This document shows positions 9,017-18,743 of a DNA stretch of 64,000 bases, piece by piece. Source of the DNA: CAILUG01 sp903844415 (GTDB taxonomy: Bacteria; Pseudomonadota; Gammaproteobacteria; Pseudomonadales; Pseudohongiellaceae). The number at the start of each line of letters is the position of its first letter. The first letter of the stretch is position 1. The DNA lies in the NCBI GenBank assembly GCA_947477655.1, contig CANJTS010000003.1, positions 252,881 through 316,880 on the forward strand. Reading direction: 5' to 3'. A program made the translations under genes and the position numbers. The notes below the pieces were generated by a model. The model was not told the DNA's origin and ran no database searches. It saw only the letters and a list, made by a program, of their open reading frames with translations.

Positions 9017-12000
9017 TTAATGCTCTGCTAACGCCCCAACTGCCGATGCGGTTTTTTCCTCAGTAGGCAACAGCTTGTGGAATTTGCGTGCCGCAGCGGT
9101 CTGCATATCATCCACCAGTGTGAAGAATACTGGCACGATGAACAAACTAACCACGGTTGAAACAATCAAGCCGCCTAAAACTGCAACACCCATCGGTGCT
9201 CTAAAACTTGGATCACCCGCCCAGCCCATGGCGACAGGCACCATACCGGCACACATCGCAATAGATGTCATCACAATCGGCCGTGCTCGTTTAGCGCAGG
9301 AGTCCATCATTGCTTCGTGCAAAGTCATGCCGTGATCACGTTGTGCCATGATGGCGTATTCCACCAGCAGGATGGAATTCTTGGTAACAATGCCCATTAG
9401 CATCAACACACCGATTAACGAATTAATGGCCAGTCCATAACCACAAATAAGCAGGGCAACAATTGCACCGGCAGCAGACGGGGGCAAGGCAGACAAAATT
9501 GTGATCGGTTGCACAAATTTGTGAAACAGAATTACTAGTACTGCATAAATTGCGAAAATGCCGATGATCATTGCCGTGGCGAAACGTGAAAAAAGATCTT
9601 CAATGAATTTGGCAGTACCGGTGCGTAAAAATTCGACACCGGTCGGCAGATTCTGCATCGTGGCGGAAGACTCTATCGTGCTTAGTACATCACCCAGTGG
9701 CAAACCATTCAGGTTAGCACTCAGGGTAATGTTACGGCTGCGATTGACCCGAGAAATTTCGGAAGGGCCGGAACCGAGTCGAACATCCGCCACATTAAGC
9801 AGTGGCACCGGGCCATTGGTGCCGGGCACCGACAACAAACTGATACGTTCCAGATCAGAGCGGGAAGCATCGTTTAAGCGAACGCGGATCGGAATTTGGC
9901 GATTATCCAAATTAAATTTGGAGAGGCCCGTACTGATATCACCTGCAGTGGCGATACGTGTCACTTGACTAATTTGTTCAGTGGTGACACCCATGGCCGC
10001 AGCACGATCTGGATCAGGACGAATTACAATTTCGGGTTTACGCAACGCGGCACTGCTGTTGACTGTGCCAAGTCCCTCAATTTTTCGCATCTCACGTTCA
10101 ACTGCGGCGGCAGCTAATGTGAGACCATCGGGATCGTCACCTACCAGAGTCAGTTCGATGCGATCACCACCTGCCCCCTGAAATTGAATGCGAGCACCTG
10201 GAATAATCCGCAAGAGATCAGTGGCTTTACGTTCAAACTCTTGTTGCAAACCGGTAACACCAGAATCGTCGTTAAGTTGTATGGTAAGTGTTGCACTGCG
10301 CACTGCTGCCGACGCTCCACCGCCACCAAAACCATCAGCCGCACCAGCCGCTCCCACAGCCGTGAACACACTGGCTACTTCTGGCATGGCGGAAATTATC
10401 GAACGGGCTTGTTCACTAATGGCCAGTGTTTCTTCCAGCCCTGAACCGGGTGGTAATTGCACCGAAAGTTGAGTGAAACCATTGTCACCAGCGGGTGAAA
10501 AACCAGTAGGTAACAAGCGGAATAACGACAACATGCCTACCATCACAATACTAGACACCATCACCACTTTGCCACGATGTTGCAAACACCAGCGTACTTT
10601 TTCCAGGTACCAAGTCAATAGTTTGCCATCACGTTCGACCTCAACATGAGGCTTCAATAAATATGCGGCCATCATTGGTGTCAACATACGTGCCACTAGC
10701 AATGAGAACAGTACGGCGATGGTCACGGTAAACCCAAAGGGGCGGAAAAATTCACCCGCGATGCTGCCCATAAATGCCACCGGAATAAATACAGCGCAAA
10801 TCGTAAGTGTTGTCGCAACTACCGCCAAACCAATTTCAATGGCGGCATCCATGGCTGCCTCACGCGGAGATTTTCCCATACGTAAATGGCGCACAATGTT
10901 TTCGACTTCTACAATGGCATCGTCTACTAGAATCCCGACTACTAGGGTCAACGCCACGAGGGTGAGAATATTAAGCGTGTAGCCAAACATGTAAATTACC
11001 CAGAAAGTCGGGATGATAGACAAGGGTAGGGCAGCGGCCGAGATTAAAGTGGCACGCCAGTCACGCAGAAACAGCCACACTACCAACACTGCCAGCAAGG
11101 CACCTTCTATTAACATTTCCATTGAGGCATCAAATGAAGTCTGGATGTACTCCACTGTGTTGCTGGCTTCGGCAAAAGTAATTTCAGGATATTCGGTTTT
11201 TAGACGTTCGACGGTCGCACGACCGTTTTTAGCCACATCCAGCGCACTAGCACCGAAGGCCCGCACAATTTCAAAACCTATTACCTGTTTACCATTGAGT
11301 AGGGCTACCTGGCGTTGTTCACTGGCTTGATCATTAACATCTGCAAGGACGTCTAATCGAACGCTACGGCCGTCAGGTAGTAATATTGGCAGTTCTTTCA
11401 AACCCTGTACTGAAGTAATTAAGCCGGTGGTACGTACGGTTTGTTCGAGCCCGCCCAACCGTGCTTCACCACCTGGATATTCTGCCTGTATCCGGCGTAA
11501 CTGGCGTGATACATCGATAGCAGTAGTGTGTAATGCGGCCAGGCGGTCTGGATCCAAATCGACGCGAATTTCACGATTGACACCACCCACTCGATTGAAT
11601 CTGCCCACGCCCGGTATTGCCGTCATTTCCCGCGCCAGTTCCAGATCCACAAACCAAGACAGTTCGGTTTCGGTCATGCGCTCGGAGCTCACACTCCATG
11701 TCACCACGGGCAATCCCGCTGTGGTGGTGCGCGACACGATGGGTTCGTTGGCATCTTGCGGTAGATCGGAGCGAATACGGGTCATAGCATCCCGCACTTC
11801 GTCCATAGTGGAAGCGAGATCGATGCCAAAGACAAATTGAATGATAGTAGTAGAGGCGCCTTCACTCACTGTGGAGCGTAATTCTTCGATGCCAGCAATG
11901 GTGGAAACCGCATCTTCCACCTTGCGGGTGACTTCCGATTCCATTTGTGAGGGTGCTACACCTGCGTAGCCAACGGTCACCACAATGGCAGGAAATTCGA

Positions 12001-12118
12001 TATCCGGTCGGTCAAGTACGCCCAGTTTTGGAAAGCTGATGATGCCCGCCACAGTGAGCGCGATAAACATCATGATGACGGGGACGGGATTACGGATAGA
12101 CCAGGTAACAAAATTCAT
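9017..12118 (-). CDS. RND multidrug efflux permease (AcrB/MexF superfamily)
   Basis: 1033 residues, full length for the hydrophobe/amphiphile efflux RND family. It has the N-terminal helix after SIRNPVPV, two large periplasmic loops, and twelve predicted transmembrane helices. The proton-relay Asp pair is in GILVDDAIVEVEN near residue 400, within TM4, as in AcrB. A Gly/Ala-rich loop (GAAGAADGFGGGGASAA, about residues 585-600) lies in the second periplasmic part. It is a proton-driven inner-membrane pump that works with the adaptor encoded 13 bases upstream and an outer-membrane channel not found here. Substrate cannot be told. Confidence 0.93.
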   Translation of the reverse strand: MNFVTWSIRNPVPVIMMFIALTVAGIISFPKLGVLDRPDIEFPAIVVTVGYAGVAPSQMESEVTRKVEDAVSTIAGIEELRSTVSEGASTTIIQFVFGIDLASTMDEVRDAMTRIRSDLPQDANEPIVSRTTTAGLPVVTWSVSSERMTETELSWFVDLELAREMTAIPGVGRFNRVGGVNREIRVDLDPDRLAALHTTAIDVSRQLRRIQAEYPGGEARLGGLEQTVRTTGLITSVQGLKELPILLPDGRSVRLDVLADVNDQASEQRQVALLNGKQVIGFEIVRAFGASALDVAKNGRATVERLKTEYPEITFAEASNTVEYIQTSFDASMEMLIEGALLAVLVVWLFLRDWRATLISAAALPLSIIPTFWVIYMFGYTLNILTLVALTLVVGILVDDAIVEVENIVRHLRMGKSPREAAMDAAIEIGLAVVATTLTICAVFIPVAFMGSIAGEFFRPFGFTVTIAVLFSLLVARMLTPMMAAYLLKPHVEVERDGKLLTWYLEKVRWCLQHRGKVVMVSSIVMVGMLSLFRLLPTGFSPAGDNGFTQLSVQLPPGSGLEETLAISEQARSIISAMPEVASVFTAVGAAGAADGFGGGGASAAVRSATLTIQLNDDSGVTGLQQEFERKATDLLRIIPGARIQFQGAGGDRIELTLVGDDPDGLTLAAAAVEREMRKIEGLGTVNSSAALRKPEIVIRPDPDRAAAMGVTTEQISQVTRIATAGDISTGLSKFNLDNRQIPIRVRLNDASRSDLERISLLSVPGTNGPVPLLNVADVRLGSGPSEISRVNRSRNITLSANLNGLPLGDVLSTIESSATMQNLPTGVEFLRTGTAKFIEDLFSRFATAMIIGIFAIYAVLVILFHKFVQPITILSALPPSAAGAIVALLICGYGLAINSLIGVLMLMGIVTKNSILLVEYAIMAQRDHGMTLHEAMMDSCAKRARPIVMTSIAMCAGMVPVAMGWAGDPSFRAPMGVAVLGGLIVSTVVSLFIVPVFFTLVDDMQTAAARKFHKLLPTEEKTASAVGALAEH

Positions 12119-12131
12119 GGCGGGGTGTCCT

Positions 12132-13235
12132 TCAGTTTGCGTTTACGACGTTGACCAAATCACCATCTTTTAAAAAACCAGCACCTTTGGTAACAATATT
12201 GGTGCCAGGTTCTAGACCACTTACCACTTCAACATTGCTGCCTTGAATGTCACCGGTATTGATCATCTGCCTGCTTACCGTACGATCTGCCTGCACTACA
12301 AACACATAGTTATATCCATCGCTGCTTACCAAACTCGCTAAAGGTACTTGTACGGTTTCAGTAGCGCCGTATTCAATTTTCCCGCGCGCAAACATGCCCG
12401 GCCGCAAGGCATCGTCACTGCCAATATCGACATAGACCAGGCCGTTGTGAGTAACAGTATTTACCGTGGGAGATACCACACGAATAGTGCCCTGATGTTC
12501 ACGCCCGTCCACACTAGTGATTGTGACCGCTTGCCCGACATGTAATGAAGGCATGCTCGATTCTGCTACTTCGCCTCGCCATTCCACTCGGTTTTGCCGC
12601 AGTAAACGCAACATTTCACTGCCGGCTTGTGCCAGTTGTCCAACAGTAACGCTGCGTTGAGTGATCACACCAGCATCGGGTGCTATTACATTAGCAAAAT
12701 CGAGTTTAACTTGAGCAGCTGCAAGCTCTGCCCGTGCTCCGTCAAGACGTGCAGTGGCTCCGAGCGCTTCGCTGTTCAAACGGTCTAAATCAGCTTGTGA
12801 CAATAAACTTTTTGCCGCTAAATCCTGGGCTCTTTGCAGTGCTAGGTCAGCATTTACTGATTCCGCTTGCCGTTGTTTGAGTGCCGCCTGTTTTGAGCTG
12901 TATTCGGTGGCGAGTAAGGCAGTAGAAAGTTTGACCAGTTGCTGACCGGCCTGTACATAATCCCCTACATCTACCAGCACTGCTTCGACCCGGTAGCCAC
13001 CTACTTCTGGCGCGATCACCACTTCTTGCCAAGCATTTATGGTGCCGTTGATCGTAAGAAAGCGGGTAAATGTACCGGCTTGCACCTTGCCAGTAGTAAC
13101 GGTGAGTGTGGCATCACTGCTAAGAGTGCTGGCGTCTTGTGCAATGACCGGTTGTAAAAAAGAGCTAAATAAAATAAATGTAAAACTTACAGTCCGCACC
13201 ATAGAGAACCTGTACGGAAAATTTGCTGAAGACAT
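12132..13235 (-). CDS. RND efflux periplasmic adaptor subunit
   Basis: 367 residues. The exported N-terminus (hydrophobic FTFILFSSFLQPVIA ending at AQDA) suggests a signal peptide or anchor; Met-12 is an alternative start that leaves a tighter signal peptide. Lipoyl halves (WQEVVIAPEVGGYRVEAVLVDVGDYV and FANVIAPDAGVITQRSV) flank a helical hairpin (about 105-165), followed by beta-barrel and membrane-proximal domains. It is the first gene of a two-gene operon with the RND pump. An 18-bp palindrome lies directly upstream of its start. Confidence 0.9.
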   Translation of the reverse strand: MSSANFPYRFSMVRTVSFTFILFSSFLQPVIAQDASTLSSDATLTVTTGKVQAGTFTRFLTINGTINAWQEVVIAPEVGGYRVEAVLVDVGDYVQAGQQLVKLSTALLATEYSSKQAALKQRQAESVNADLALQRAQDLAAKSLLSQADLDRLNSEALGATARLDGARAELAAAQVKLDFANVIAPDAGVITQRSVTVGQLAQAGSEMLRLLRQNRVEWRGEVAESSMPSLHVGQAVTITSVDGREHQGTIRVVSPTVNTVTHNGLVYVDIGSDDALRPGMFARGKIEYGATETVQVPLASLVSSDGYNYVFVVQADRTVSRQMINTGDIQGSNVEVVSGLEPGTNIVTKGAGFLKDGDLVNVVNAN

Positions 13236-13542
13236 GGGGGTTTTCCAAAAATTATGACTCGCTAGTCATATTACCACCATGCACATACAAGAAGCTAAGA
13301 AAGTGGTGAAGATTTACTCTCAATTTAACTAAATATAACTCTAGCCCAACGCCTATATTTAGTAATCAGTCAGGCGGGAGGGAGAGAGAAACAAGGGGGC
13401 TGTTAACTCTGTGTTAGGGTTGGTACGTATAAGTCAGTGGGTTTCCAAGTAGAGAATTTTTGTTTATTAAAACTTGTAGCGCTTACAGGCCTTAGATAAG
13501 TTGACTATGAAAAGTATTACTACAAGTTTTTCGGAGCTTAAC
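13236..13542. other. Intergenic region between batD and the RND adaptor gene
   Basis: 307 bases between two minus-strand genes, with no supported ORF. It should hold the promoter of the RND operon. The only clear element is the palindrome at 13253-13270. A purine-rich stretch (about 13375-13400) is present, with no recognisable role. Confidence 0.6.
13253..13270. promoter_or_regulatory. Candidate operator of the RND efflux operon
   Basis: Perfect 7-bp inverted repeat TATGACT-CGCT-AGTCATA, 17 bases from the start codon of the adaptor gene. The TGACT...AGTCA arms resemble TetR-family operators of RND pumps. No regulator gene is adjacent, so the regulator would be encoded elsewhere. Confidence 0.45.
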
Positions 13543-15315
13543 TCAATGTTTGTATAAAGGAGGCAAGGCGTATTTTTTATCAGCTTGCGGCAGCTTCAGT
13601 CCCTTTTGGTGCAACTGTGACACAAGAAAGTATAGTTCCGTGCTGTTGAACGGATTGCCCTCGGCATTACTATAAAGAGCCTTGTCAAGGGTGCTGAGCA
13701 TGCTCGTCAAGTTCTCATCCTTGCAGTGGCGAGCGAGGGTATCGAGCGTGAGAATATCGGGGGTTTGAAAACTACCCTGACCCCATTGGATCAATGCTCT
13801 GCGAATATCTGGCAGTCGTTGATTATCACAAGCAGTTTTTAAGCTTCGTAAACTAGTGGCTGGGTCTGGCAAAGTGTTGAGGTCGGTCTGTTTGCGCAGT
13901 TTAGCCATGAGCAGGGGTTGGGGATCCGCACCGCTTGCAGGATTGATCTGAACAACTTGACCGCGGCTGCGTAACCAAAGAAGAGTGCTGCACAACCATG
14001 CGACGGCGAAAAATATAGTGGTGCTTATCCACAAGAGATTTGTACCTGAATCCTGACTTGCAGGAACCAAAGCGCCATCAACATTATTTTGTCCGCCAGC
14101 GATGTCGACAAAATTTGGATTGTTATTGGTTGTTTGCTCTGCATCTGCGCCAGCGGCTACAACCGTGAGGACACGGGCTGGCAATACGGCAGTTTCTAAA
14201 GTGTTGCTCACGGTGTTCCACCACTGCATACGCACTTCCGGTAGTTCAAATACACCTGGCATAGAAGCCACGATTGCAGTGCCCTCAGAGCGTTTTCCGA
14301 CGACACCATTTTTGTCGACCACATCTTCGCGTACTGGTTGATCGGGATAGAATTTAAGACCTGTTTGATCAGCATATTCAATACCTGGCAATAACGAACT
14401 CGACAAGCCATTACTAGTAAGAACGATGTTGCGGGTAAGTGCTGTACCGACACTTACGTTATCCAGAGAACCGCTCCAGGATTCTTCCAGGCTCAATGCT
14501 GCAGCGGGTAACCAAGTTGTGCCAGTAAAAGTAGTTGGGCGCGCTAGTACAGTAATGGCATGAGGTTCTGTCATCAAATTGATTTCACGCACGGCAGTAC
14601 GATTATTGAAGAAACGATTAATCCCCCCGCGCCGACCTACCGAGGCTATGAAATAAACGGATGGAATGGTTAGCTCGCCACTACTTTGCGGAAAAATTAC
14701 AAAGCGTCGTTCGGTGACGTTGTAACCAATGCCATTTACTACTTCCTGATAATTGTCATCGCTACCTAGTTGTTGCACTACCGCATCACCAACCGTAGGA
14801 GAAGAGAGTTGCGCACCTTGATCAAAGCCGATGGCGTAGTAAATTTTAATGATGTAGAGCAACTGTTCTTGCACATATACGGTATTTTTACTGACAGTTG
14901 ATTCGATGTAAATTTCTTCAGTACCACCCGTACTGGTGGTCTGCGTAGCGTCACCCACATTGATAGTAATGGGTTTGGATGATTCGCCGTTGACCCTAAA
15001 AGCTGGAATAGTGAGTACACCGGTGGTCAAGGGCCGCAACGTGATGCTGTATTCGGTCCAGGATTGAATGGTGCCATTAGTATTAGTGTAAGTACTGCGT
15101 GTACTAAGACCTCCCACTTGTTCAAATTCGCGGTTGAGGTCGGTTAAAGTAGGTCGACTATTGCCGAGGGCAGCATCGATCCTTATGGTAAGGGTAAGCA
15201 CATCGTTGATGGAAACATCAGTGCGATCGACAAAGGCCGATAGTGGCGGATTCTGGGCGAAAGTTTGCAGTGAGGTACAGGCCAGCACCAAAAAAAGAAG
15301 GATGTGTTTTACCAT
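13543..15315 (-). CDS. batD: BatD-family membrane-anchored protein
   Basis: 590 residues. A signal peptide (MVKHILLFLVLACTSLQTFAQ) is followed by tandem beta-rich BatD modules starting SAFVDRTDVSINDVLTLTIRID, where a partner-binding role is inferred. A single transmembrane helix lies at about residues 427-446 (LLWISTTIFFAVAWLCSTLLW), and a helical cytoplasmic tail of ~140 residues follows. BatD is part of the Bat (Bacteroides aerotolerance) system, linked to envelope and oxidative stress tolerance, with a molecular role still unclear. It is the last gene of the operon; its ATG overlaps the 3' end of the batB/C gene by seven bases. Confidence 0.87.
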   Translation of the reverse strand: MVKHILLFLVLACTSLQTFAQNPPLSAFVDRTDVSINDVLTLTIRIDAALGNSRPTLTDLNREFEQVGGLSTRSTYTNTNGTIQSWTEYSITLRPLTTGVLTIPAFRVNGESSKPITINVGDATQTTSTGGTEEIYIESTVSKNTVYVQEQLLYIIKIYYAIGFDQGAQLSSPTVGDAVVQQLGSDDNYQEVVNGIGYNVTERRFVIFPQSSGELTIPSVYFIASVGRRGGINRFFNNRTAVREINLMTEPHAITVLARPTTFTGTTWLPAAALSLEESWSGSLDNVSVGTALTRNIVLTSNGLSSSLLPGIEYADQTGLKFYPDQPVREDVVDKNGVVGKRSEGTAIVASMPGVFELPEVRMQWWNTVSNTLETAVLPARVLTVVAAGADAEQTTNNNPNFVDIAGGQNNVDGALVPASQDSGTNLLWISTTIFFAVAWLCSTLLWLRSRGQVVQINPASGADPQPLLMAKLRKQTDLNTLPDPATSLRSLKTACDNQRLPDIRRALIQWGQGSFQTPDILTLDTLARHCKDENLTSMLSTLDKALYSNAEGNPFNSTELYFLVSQLHQKGLKLPQADKKYALPPLYKH

Positions 15316-17138
15316 ATTTGTGTTGCCGCTTGTTTTGCTGCCATAGCTGGATTTTGGATCATTTCAAATGCCCGTTGCTGGCTTTGATATTTAAATTTAT
15401 TGCGTAATAATTCACCAGGATCGTCGGGAATGCGTTGCAGCCATTGTTGCATGGCTTGTTCTTCTTCAGTGCTTGGCTTGCTATCGGAAGGTTGCAATTC
15501 TTGCTCTTCAGGATTTTCACCTTCTTTTTGTTCTTCGCTTTGCTGAGCTTGATCCTGACTTTGCTGTTCTTGCTGTTGATCCTGTTCGCCTTCTTGTTGT
15601 TCCTGTTCTTGTTGTTGTTGGTCAGCTTGTTGTTGATCTTGACTTTGCTGCTGATCCTGGCTCTGTTGATCTTGTTCTTCACCTTCTTGCTGTTCTTGCT
15701 GCTGATCGCCTTCGCTGTTTTGTTGTTCTTGTTGTTCTTTTTCTTGTTGTTGTTTCAGTAGGGCGTTTACGATCTCTTTGTTGTGCAATGCATCGGTATG
15801 GTCAGGCACTAGAGCAAGTGTTTGTTCGTAAGCAGCTAAGGCTTCTTCATATTGCATAAGTTTAGCGAGTGCATTGCCCCGGTTATAGTTGGTTTCCGGA
15901 TTGTCTAGCAACACCAGATCTTGCACCACCTGTTCATAATTTTCACCGCGATAGTTTGCTGCGCCACGCCAGGCTGGGTCGCGGAATTCGGTGGCAGCGG
16001 TGGCATAATCTTCGGCGTTAAACGCGGCATCGCCTTGTTGATCCTTGCGTAGCCACAGATCATCCCATTCCAGTGCGTAGGTTTTTGCTGAAGGCACAAC
16101 AAATGTGATCAGCAGCATGATGCTCAGCAACCAGCCACGTCGGAAGGCGAGTGCAGCTAGCGGCAAAGTCAGCAGCAATAGCCAGGGGCCACTTTCATTC
16201 CAGGTATCGTATTCACGATCAACATCGATGAGAGTTTCATTATTGGTAAAAATATTTTCAGTAAGCAGATAATCAATATCGGCATCCGTCAGCATGGCAT
16301 CGCTGTAACGGCCATTGTTGCTGTCTGCTAATTGTTGCAAAGGGGCCCGTTCTAATCGCGGAATTACAATGGCGTTGTTCTGGTCGCGCAAATAACCTTG
16401 TTGACCAATAGGAATAGGTGCGCCCTGTTCAGTACCAAAACCCAATACGGATAAGCGATGGCCACTGCCGGCAAGTTGGGTATTGATGGCCTGTACATCC
16501 GTATTAAAAATACCGTCGGTCAGCAGCACAATGTGTGCCTGAGTGAGGGTACTGTTGGTTAGTAGATCCATTGCCAGCGCAATTCCACTGACCGGGTTGC
16601 TGCCTAATACTGGCATGATATTCGGTTGTAACGAAGACACTAGGTTATTGATGGTTTCCACATCATCGGTCATGGGGGTTACGGCATGGGCACTGCCAGC
16701 GTACACCACAAGACCGGTCTGGCCTTCTGCACGCCTATATTCCAGAATGTCTATAATTTTGCGTTGTGCCCTGGTGATGCGATCAGGACTGACATCTTCT
16801 GCGTACATCGACATCGACAAATCGAGCACGATTACCAGTGCATCTTCTCTGGCCTGAATGGGTACTGGATTTTGTTCCCACACTGGACCTGCGAGCGCAA
16901 TTATCCCGAGCACCCATAAGATCAACAAACCATATAGTGGATAGCTTTGTTGTGGAGTGCTAGATTTATCAAGCAAAAACGGCAGCAGACGTTTATCAAT
17001 GGCGTGATGCCAAGAACTTTGGCTGCTCTGCAAATAACGTAATAAGACGACAAGCAACCCAGCAGGAATGAGCCCAAACAGCAATAAAGGCCGTAAAAAA
17101 TGGAAGTTTTCGACAAATGTGAGGGGTAACCAGTTCAT
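15309..17138 (-). CDS. batB: BatB/BatC fusion: VWA domain plus TPR and Gln-rich tail
   Basis: 609 residues. Two N-terminal helices (about 15-35 and 70-88) precede a von Willebrand A domain with MIDAS motif DLSMS (106-110), a helix near 320-350, then TPR repeats (about 370-455: NYNRGNALAKLMQYEEALAAYEQTL) and a strikingly Gln/Glu-rich, low-complexity segment (about 460-550) before a short conserved-looking C-terminus (MQQWLQRIPDDPGELLRNKFKYQ). In Bacteroides BatB and BatC are separate; fusion is common in proteobacteria. MIDAS Asp and Ser residues are intact, so metal-dependent ligand binding is expected. It follows batA with a one-base gap. Confidence 0.9.
   Translation of the reverse strand: MNWLPLTFVENFHFLRPLLLFGLIPAGLLVVLLRYLQSSQSSWHHAIDKRLLPFLLDKSSTPQQSYPLYGLLILWVLGIIALAGPVWEQNPVPIQAREDALVIVLDLSMSMYAEDVSPDRITRAQRKIIDILEYRRAEGQTGLVVYAGSAHAVTPMTDDVETINNLVSSLQPNIMPVLGSNPVSGIALAMDLLTNSTLTQAHIVLLTDGIFNTDVQAINTQLAGSGHRLSVLGFGTEQGAPIPIGQQGYLRDQNNAIVIPRLERAPLQQLADSNNGRYSDAMLTDADIDYLLTENIFTNNETLIDVDREYDTWNESGPWLLLLTLPLAALAFRRGWLLSIMLLITFVVPSAKTYALEWDDLWLRKDQQGDAAFNAEDYATAATEFRDPAWRGAANYRGENYEQVVQDLVLLDNPETNYNRGNALAKLMQYEEALAAYEQTLALVPDHTDALHNKEIVNALLKQQQEKEQQEQQNSEGDQQQEQQEGEEQDQQSQDQQQSQDQQQADQQQQEQEQQEGEQDQQQEQQSQDQAQQSEEQKEGENPEEQELQPSDSKPSTEEEQAMQQWLQRIPDDPGELLRNKFKYQSQQRAFEMIQNPAMAAKQAATQIW
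15490..15757 (-). repeat. Gln/Glu-rich low-complexity coding tract in batB/C
   Basis: On the coding strand this is mainly CAA/CAG and GAA/GAG with scattered GAT and AGC, producing runs such as DQQQSQDQQQADQQQQEQ. It is an imperfect array of short units rather than a fixed-length tandem repeat. Likely a flexible, disordered spacer between the TPR and the C-terminal segment. Confidence 0.8.
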
Positions 17139-17139
17139 T

Positions 17140-18189
17140 TTATAGTTTGCCTGGGGCTAGCACCTTGGTTGCAGAATCGTCCTTGCTGTTTGTTTGCAGC
17201 AGCAGTGACCAGGGAATTTTGCAAAGAGCAATAAGGAAGCTCAGTGCCAGTGCAAGGCCTAGGGGCCAGAAAAATAGGGTGATAGTGGGTCGAAAAGTTT
17301 CGGCATCTTGTTCTACCGGCTCAAGCGCATCAAGCATGGTGTAAATTTCTTCCAGTTCTTTGATGTTGCGCGCACGAAAATAACGACCGCCGGTACTTTC
17401 AGCAATTTCTGTCAGTGATGCTTCATCTAAGTCTGCAGAGGGATTAACTGTACGTGGTCCAAACAAAGAAGAGGATGTGCCAGTCTCTGCCCCAATACCT
17501 ATTGTGTAGACCTTGATACCTTCCCTTGCAGCCAGTTCACCAGCTTGTAGTGGAGCCACTTCACCGGCGTTATTTACTCCATCTGTAAGCATAATCAACA
17601 CTCGACTGGTTTGCGGCCGTTCGCGCAGATGTTTAACACCTAGCCCTATACCATCGCCAATAGCGGTAGCATTTTCTTCGATGATGCCAATTTCTGCTTC
17701 GTATAACAGGGTTTCAACTGTAGCGCGATCAAAGGTAAGTGGTGCCTGTGTGTAAGCACGAGCAGCAAACAAAATTAGACCTAGCCGGTCACCAGTTCGC
17801 CGTGCTACGAAATCTCCGACCACGGCTTTAACCACTTGCAGCCGATTGGCTGTTTGGCCAGCTAGTTGTAAATCCTGTGCTTCCATTGAACCGGAAATGT
17901 CCACAACCAACATTAAGTCGCGGCCAGTTGTTGGTAGCTCGATTGCATCACCTATCCACTGTGGCCGACTGGCAGCGGTGACTAGTAAAATCCAGCTTAA
18001 GACTGCGAGTATTGCCAGAAATTTGCTGCGGGCACCAGAGTGAGTGGTGTTAGTCTGCAAGCGCGAGAGGGTGCGGAAAAATGGTACAAACAGTGCGGCT
18101 TCCCGGTTGCCTGCGCGTGGCAGTAGCCGATTGATAAACCACGGTAAAGGTAGCAAAACAAAAACCCAGGGCCACACAATACTGATCAT
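17140..18189 (-). CDS. batA: BatA-family VWA domain protein
   Basis: 349 residues from the ATG at 18189, which overlaps the DUF4381 stop in an ATGA quartet; the longer frame to 18267 would add 26 non-conserved residues inside the neighbour. It has an N-terminal helix (2-22), a second helix (about 56-73), then a VWA domain with MIDAS DISGS (97-101) and the Thr in MLTDGVNNAG, and a C-terminal helix (about 310-332). Membrane-anchored with a cytoplasmic or periplasmic VWA face, it is expected to pair with the BatB/C protein. The MoxR ATPase upstream is its likely chaperone-like partner. Confidence 0.9.
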   Translation of the reverse strand: MISIVWPWVFVLLPLPWFINRLLPRAGNREAALFVPFFRTLSRLQTNTTHSGARSKFLAILAVLSWILLVTAASRPQWIGDAIELPTTGRDLMLVVDISGSMEAQDLQLAGQTANRLQVVKAVVGDFVARRTGDRLGLILFAARAYTQAPLTFDRATVETLLYEAEIGIIEENATAIGDGIGLGVKHLRERPQTSRVLIMLTDGVNNAGEVAPLQAGELAAREGIKVYTIGIGAETGTSSSLFGPRTVNPSADLDEASLTEIAESTGGRYFRARNIKELEEIYTMLDALEPVEQDAETFRPTITLFFWPLGLALALSFLIALCKIPWSLLLQTNSKDDSATKVLAPGKL

Positions 18190-18743
18190 GCCGAGACCCC
18201 TGCAGTGCTTGTAGAGGCCACCGGTGGTGGTTTGCGTCCAGCGTTTAGATAGTGTTGGGTAATCCATTTTTGCGTCACCCCACGTAGGGCATCGACATCC
18301 GCACTAAAGACGGGACGGTAGGTGCCATCACTGAGGACTTTGCCCGCACCGTTACTAAATTCTTGCCCCTGATCTTTCGTATCTAGAAAACGTAACCAGG
18401 CATTACCCGTTAGTTTTGCTACATCTATTTGTGGGTAATAGACTAGGGCCACACGTTTGAGCACAGTATTAAATCCGTATAACAAGTCCAGTCCAGCTTG
18501 ATTGCGTTCAGTATCAATTGGCGATTTTTCTTGCCAAAGACGATAGACCTGCTCTATTTCCTGTAAGGCAACAGTCAGGCGGCGTCGAATCTGTGCTTGC
18601 AGATAAAAATAGCGACCTATCCAAAGCAATGCCAGCAAAAATAATGCTGCAAGCACCCACCAGCCTGGCGCAGGTGGCCAAAAATCTACCGCACCGGGTA
18701 AATGAATGTCTGCTAAATCTGCTAGTGGGTCTTCAGTTTCCAT
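18186..18743 (-). CDS. DUF4381 domain membrane protein
   Basis: 185 residues. Characteristic start LADLADIHLPGAVDFWPPAPGWWVL, one transmembrane helix (about 28-46), then a helical soluble part with YRPVFSADVDALRGVTQKWI near the C-terminus. DUF4381 proteins are constant members of MoxR-DUF58-VWA operons in gammaproteobacteria; no biochemical function is known. Its start overlaps the end of the DUF58 gene by 22 bases. Confidence 0.88.
   Translation of the reverse strand: METEDPLADLADIHLPGAVDFWPPAPGWWVLAALFLLALLWIGRYFYLQAQIRRRLTVALQEIEQVYRLWQEKSPIDTERNQAGLDLLYGFNTVLKRVALVYYPQIDVAKLTGNAWLRFLDTKDQGQEFSNGAGKVLSDGTYRPVFSADVDALRGVTQKWITQHYLNAGRKPPPVASTSTAGVSA

Noticed and set aside
9075..11840. Numerous plus-strand open frames (60-137 codons) opposite the RND pump gene
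   Set aside because: All lie antisense to a conserved 1033-residue gene and have no recognisable features; they are shadows of its codon usage.
15435..15859. Long plus-strand open frames opposite batB/C (Leu/Phe- and Val/Leu-rich proteins)
   Set aside because: They are mirror frames of the CAA/CAG-rich coding tract; composition is low-complexity, with no ribosome site or family resemblance.
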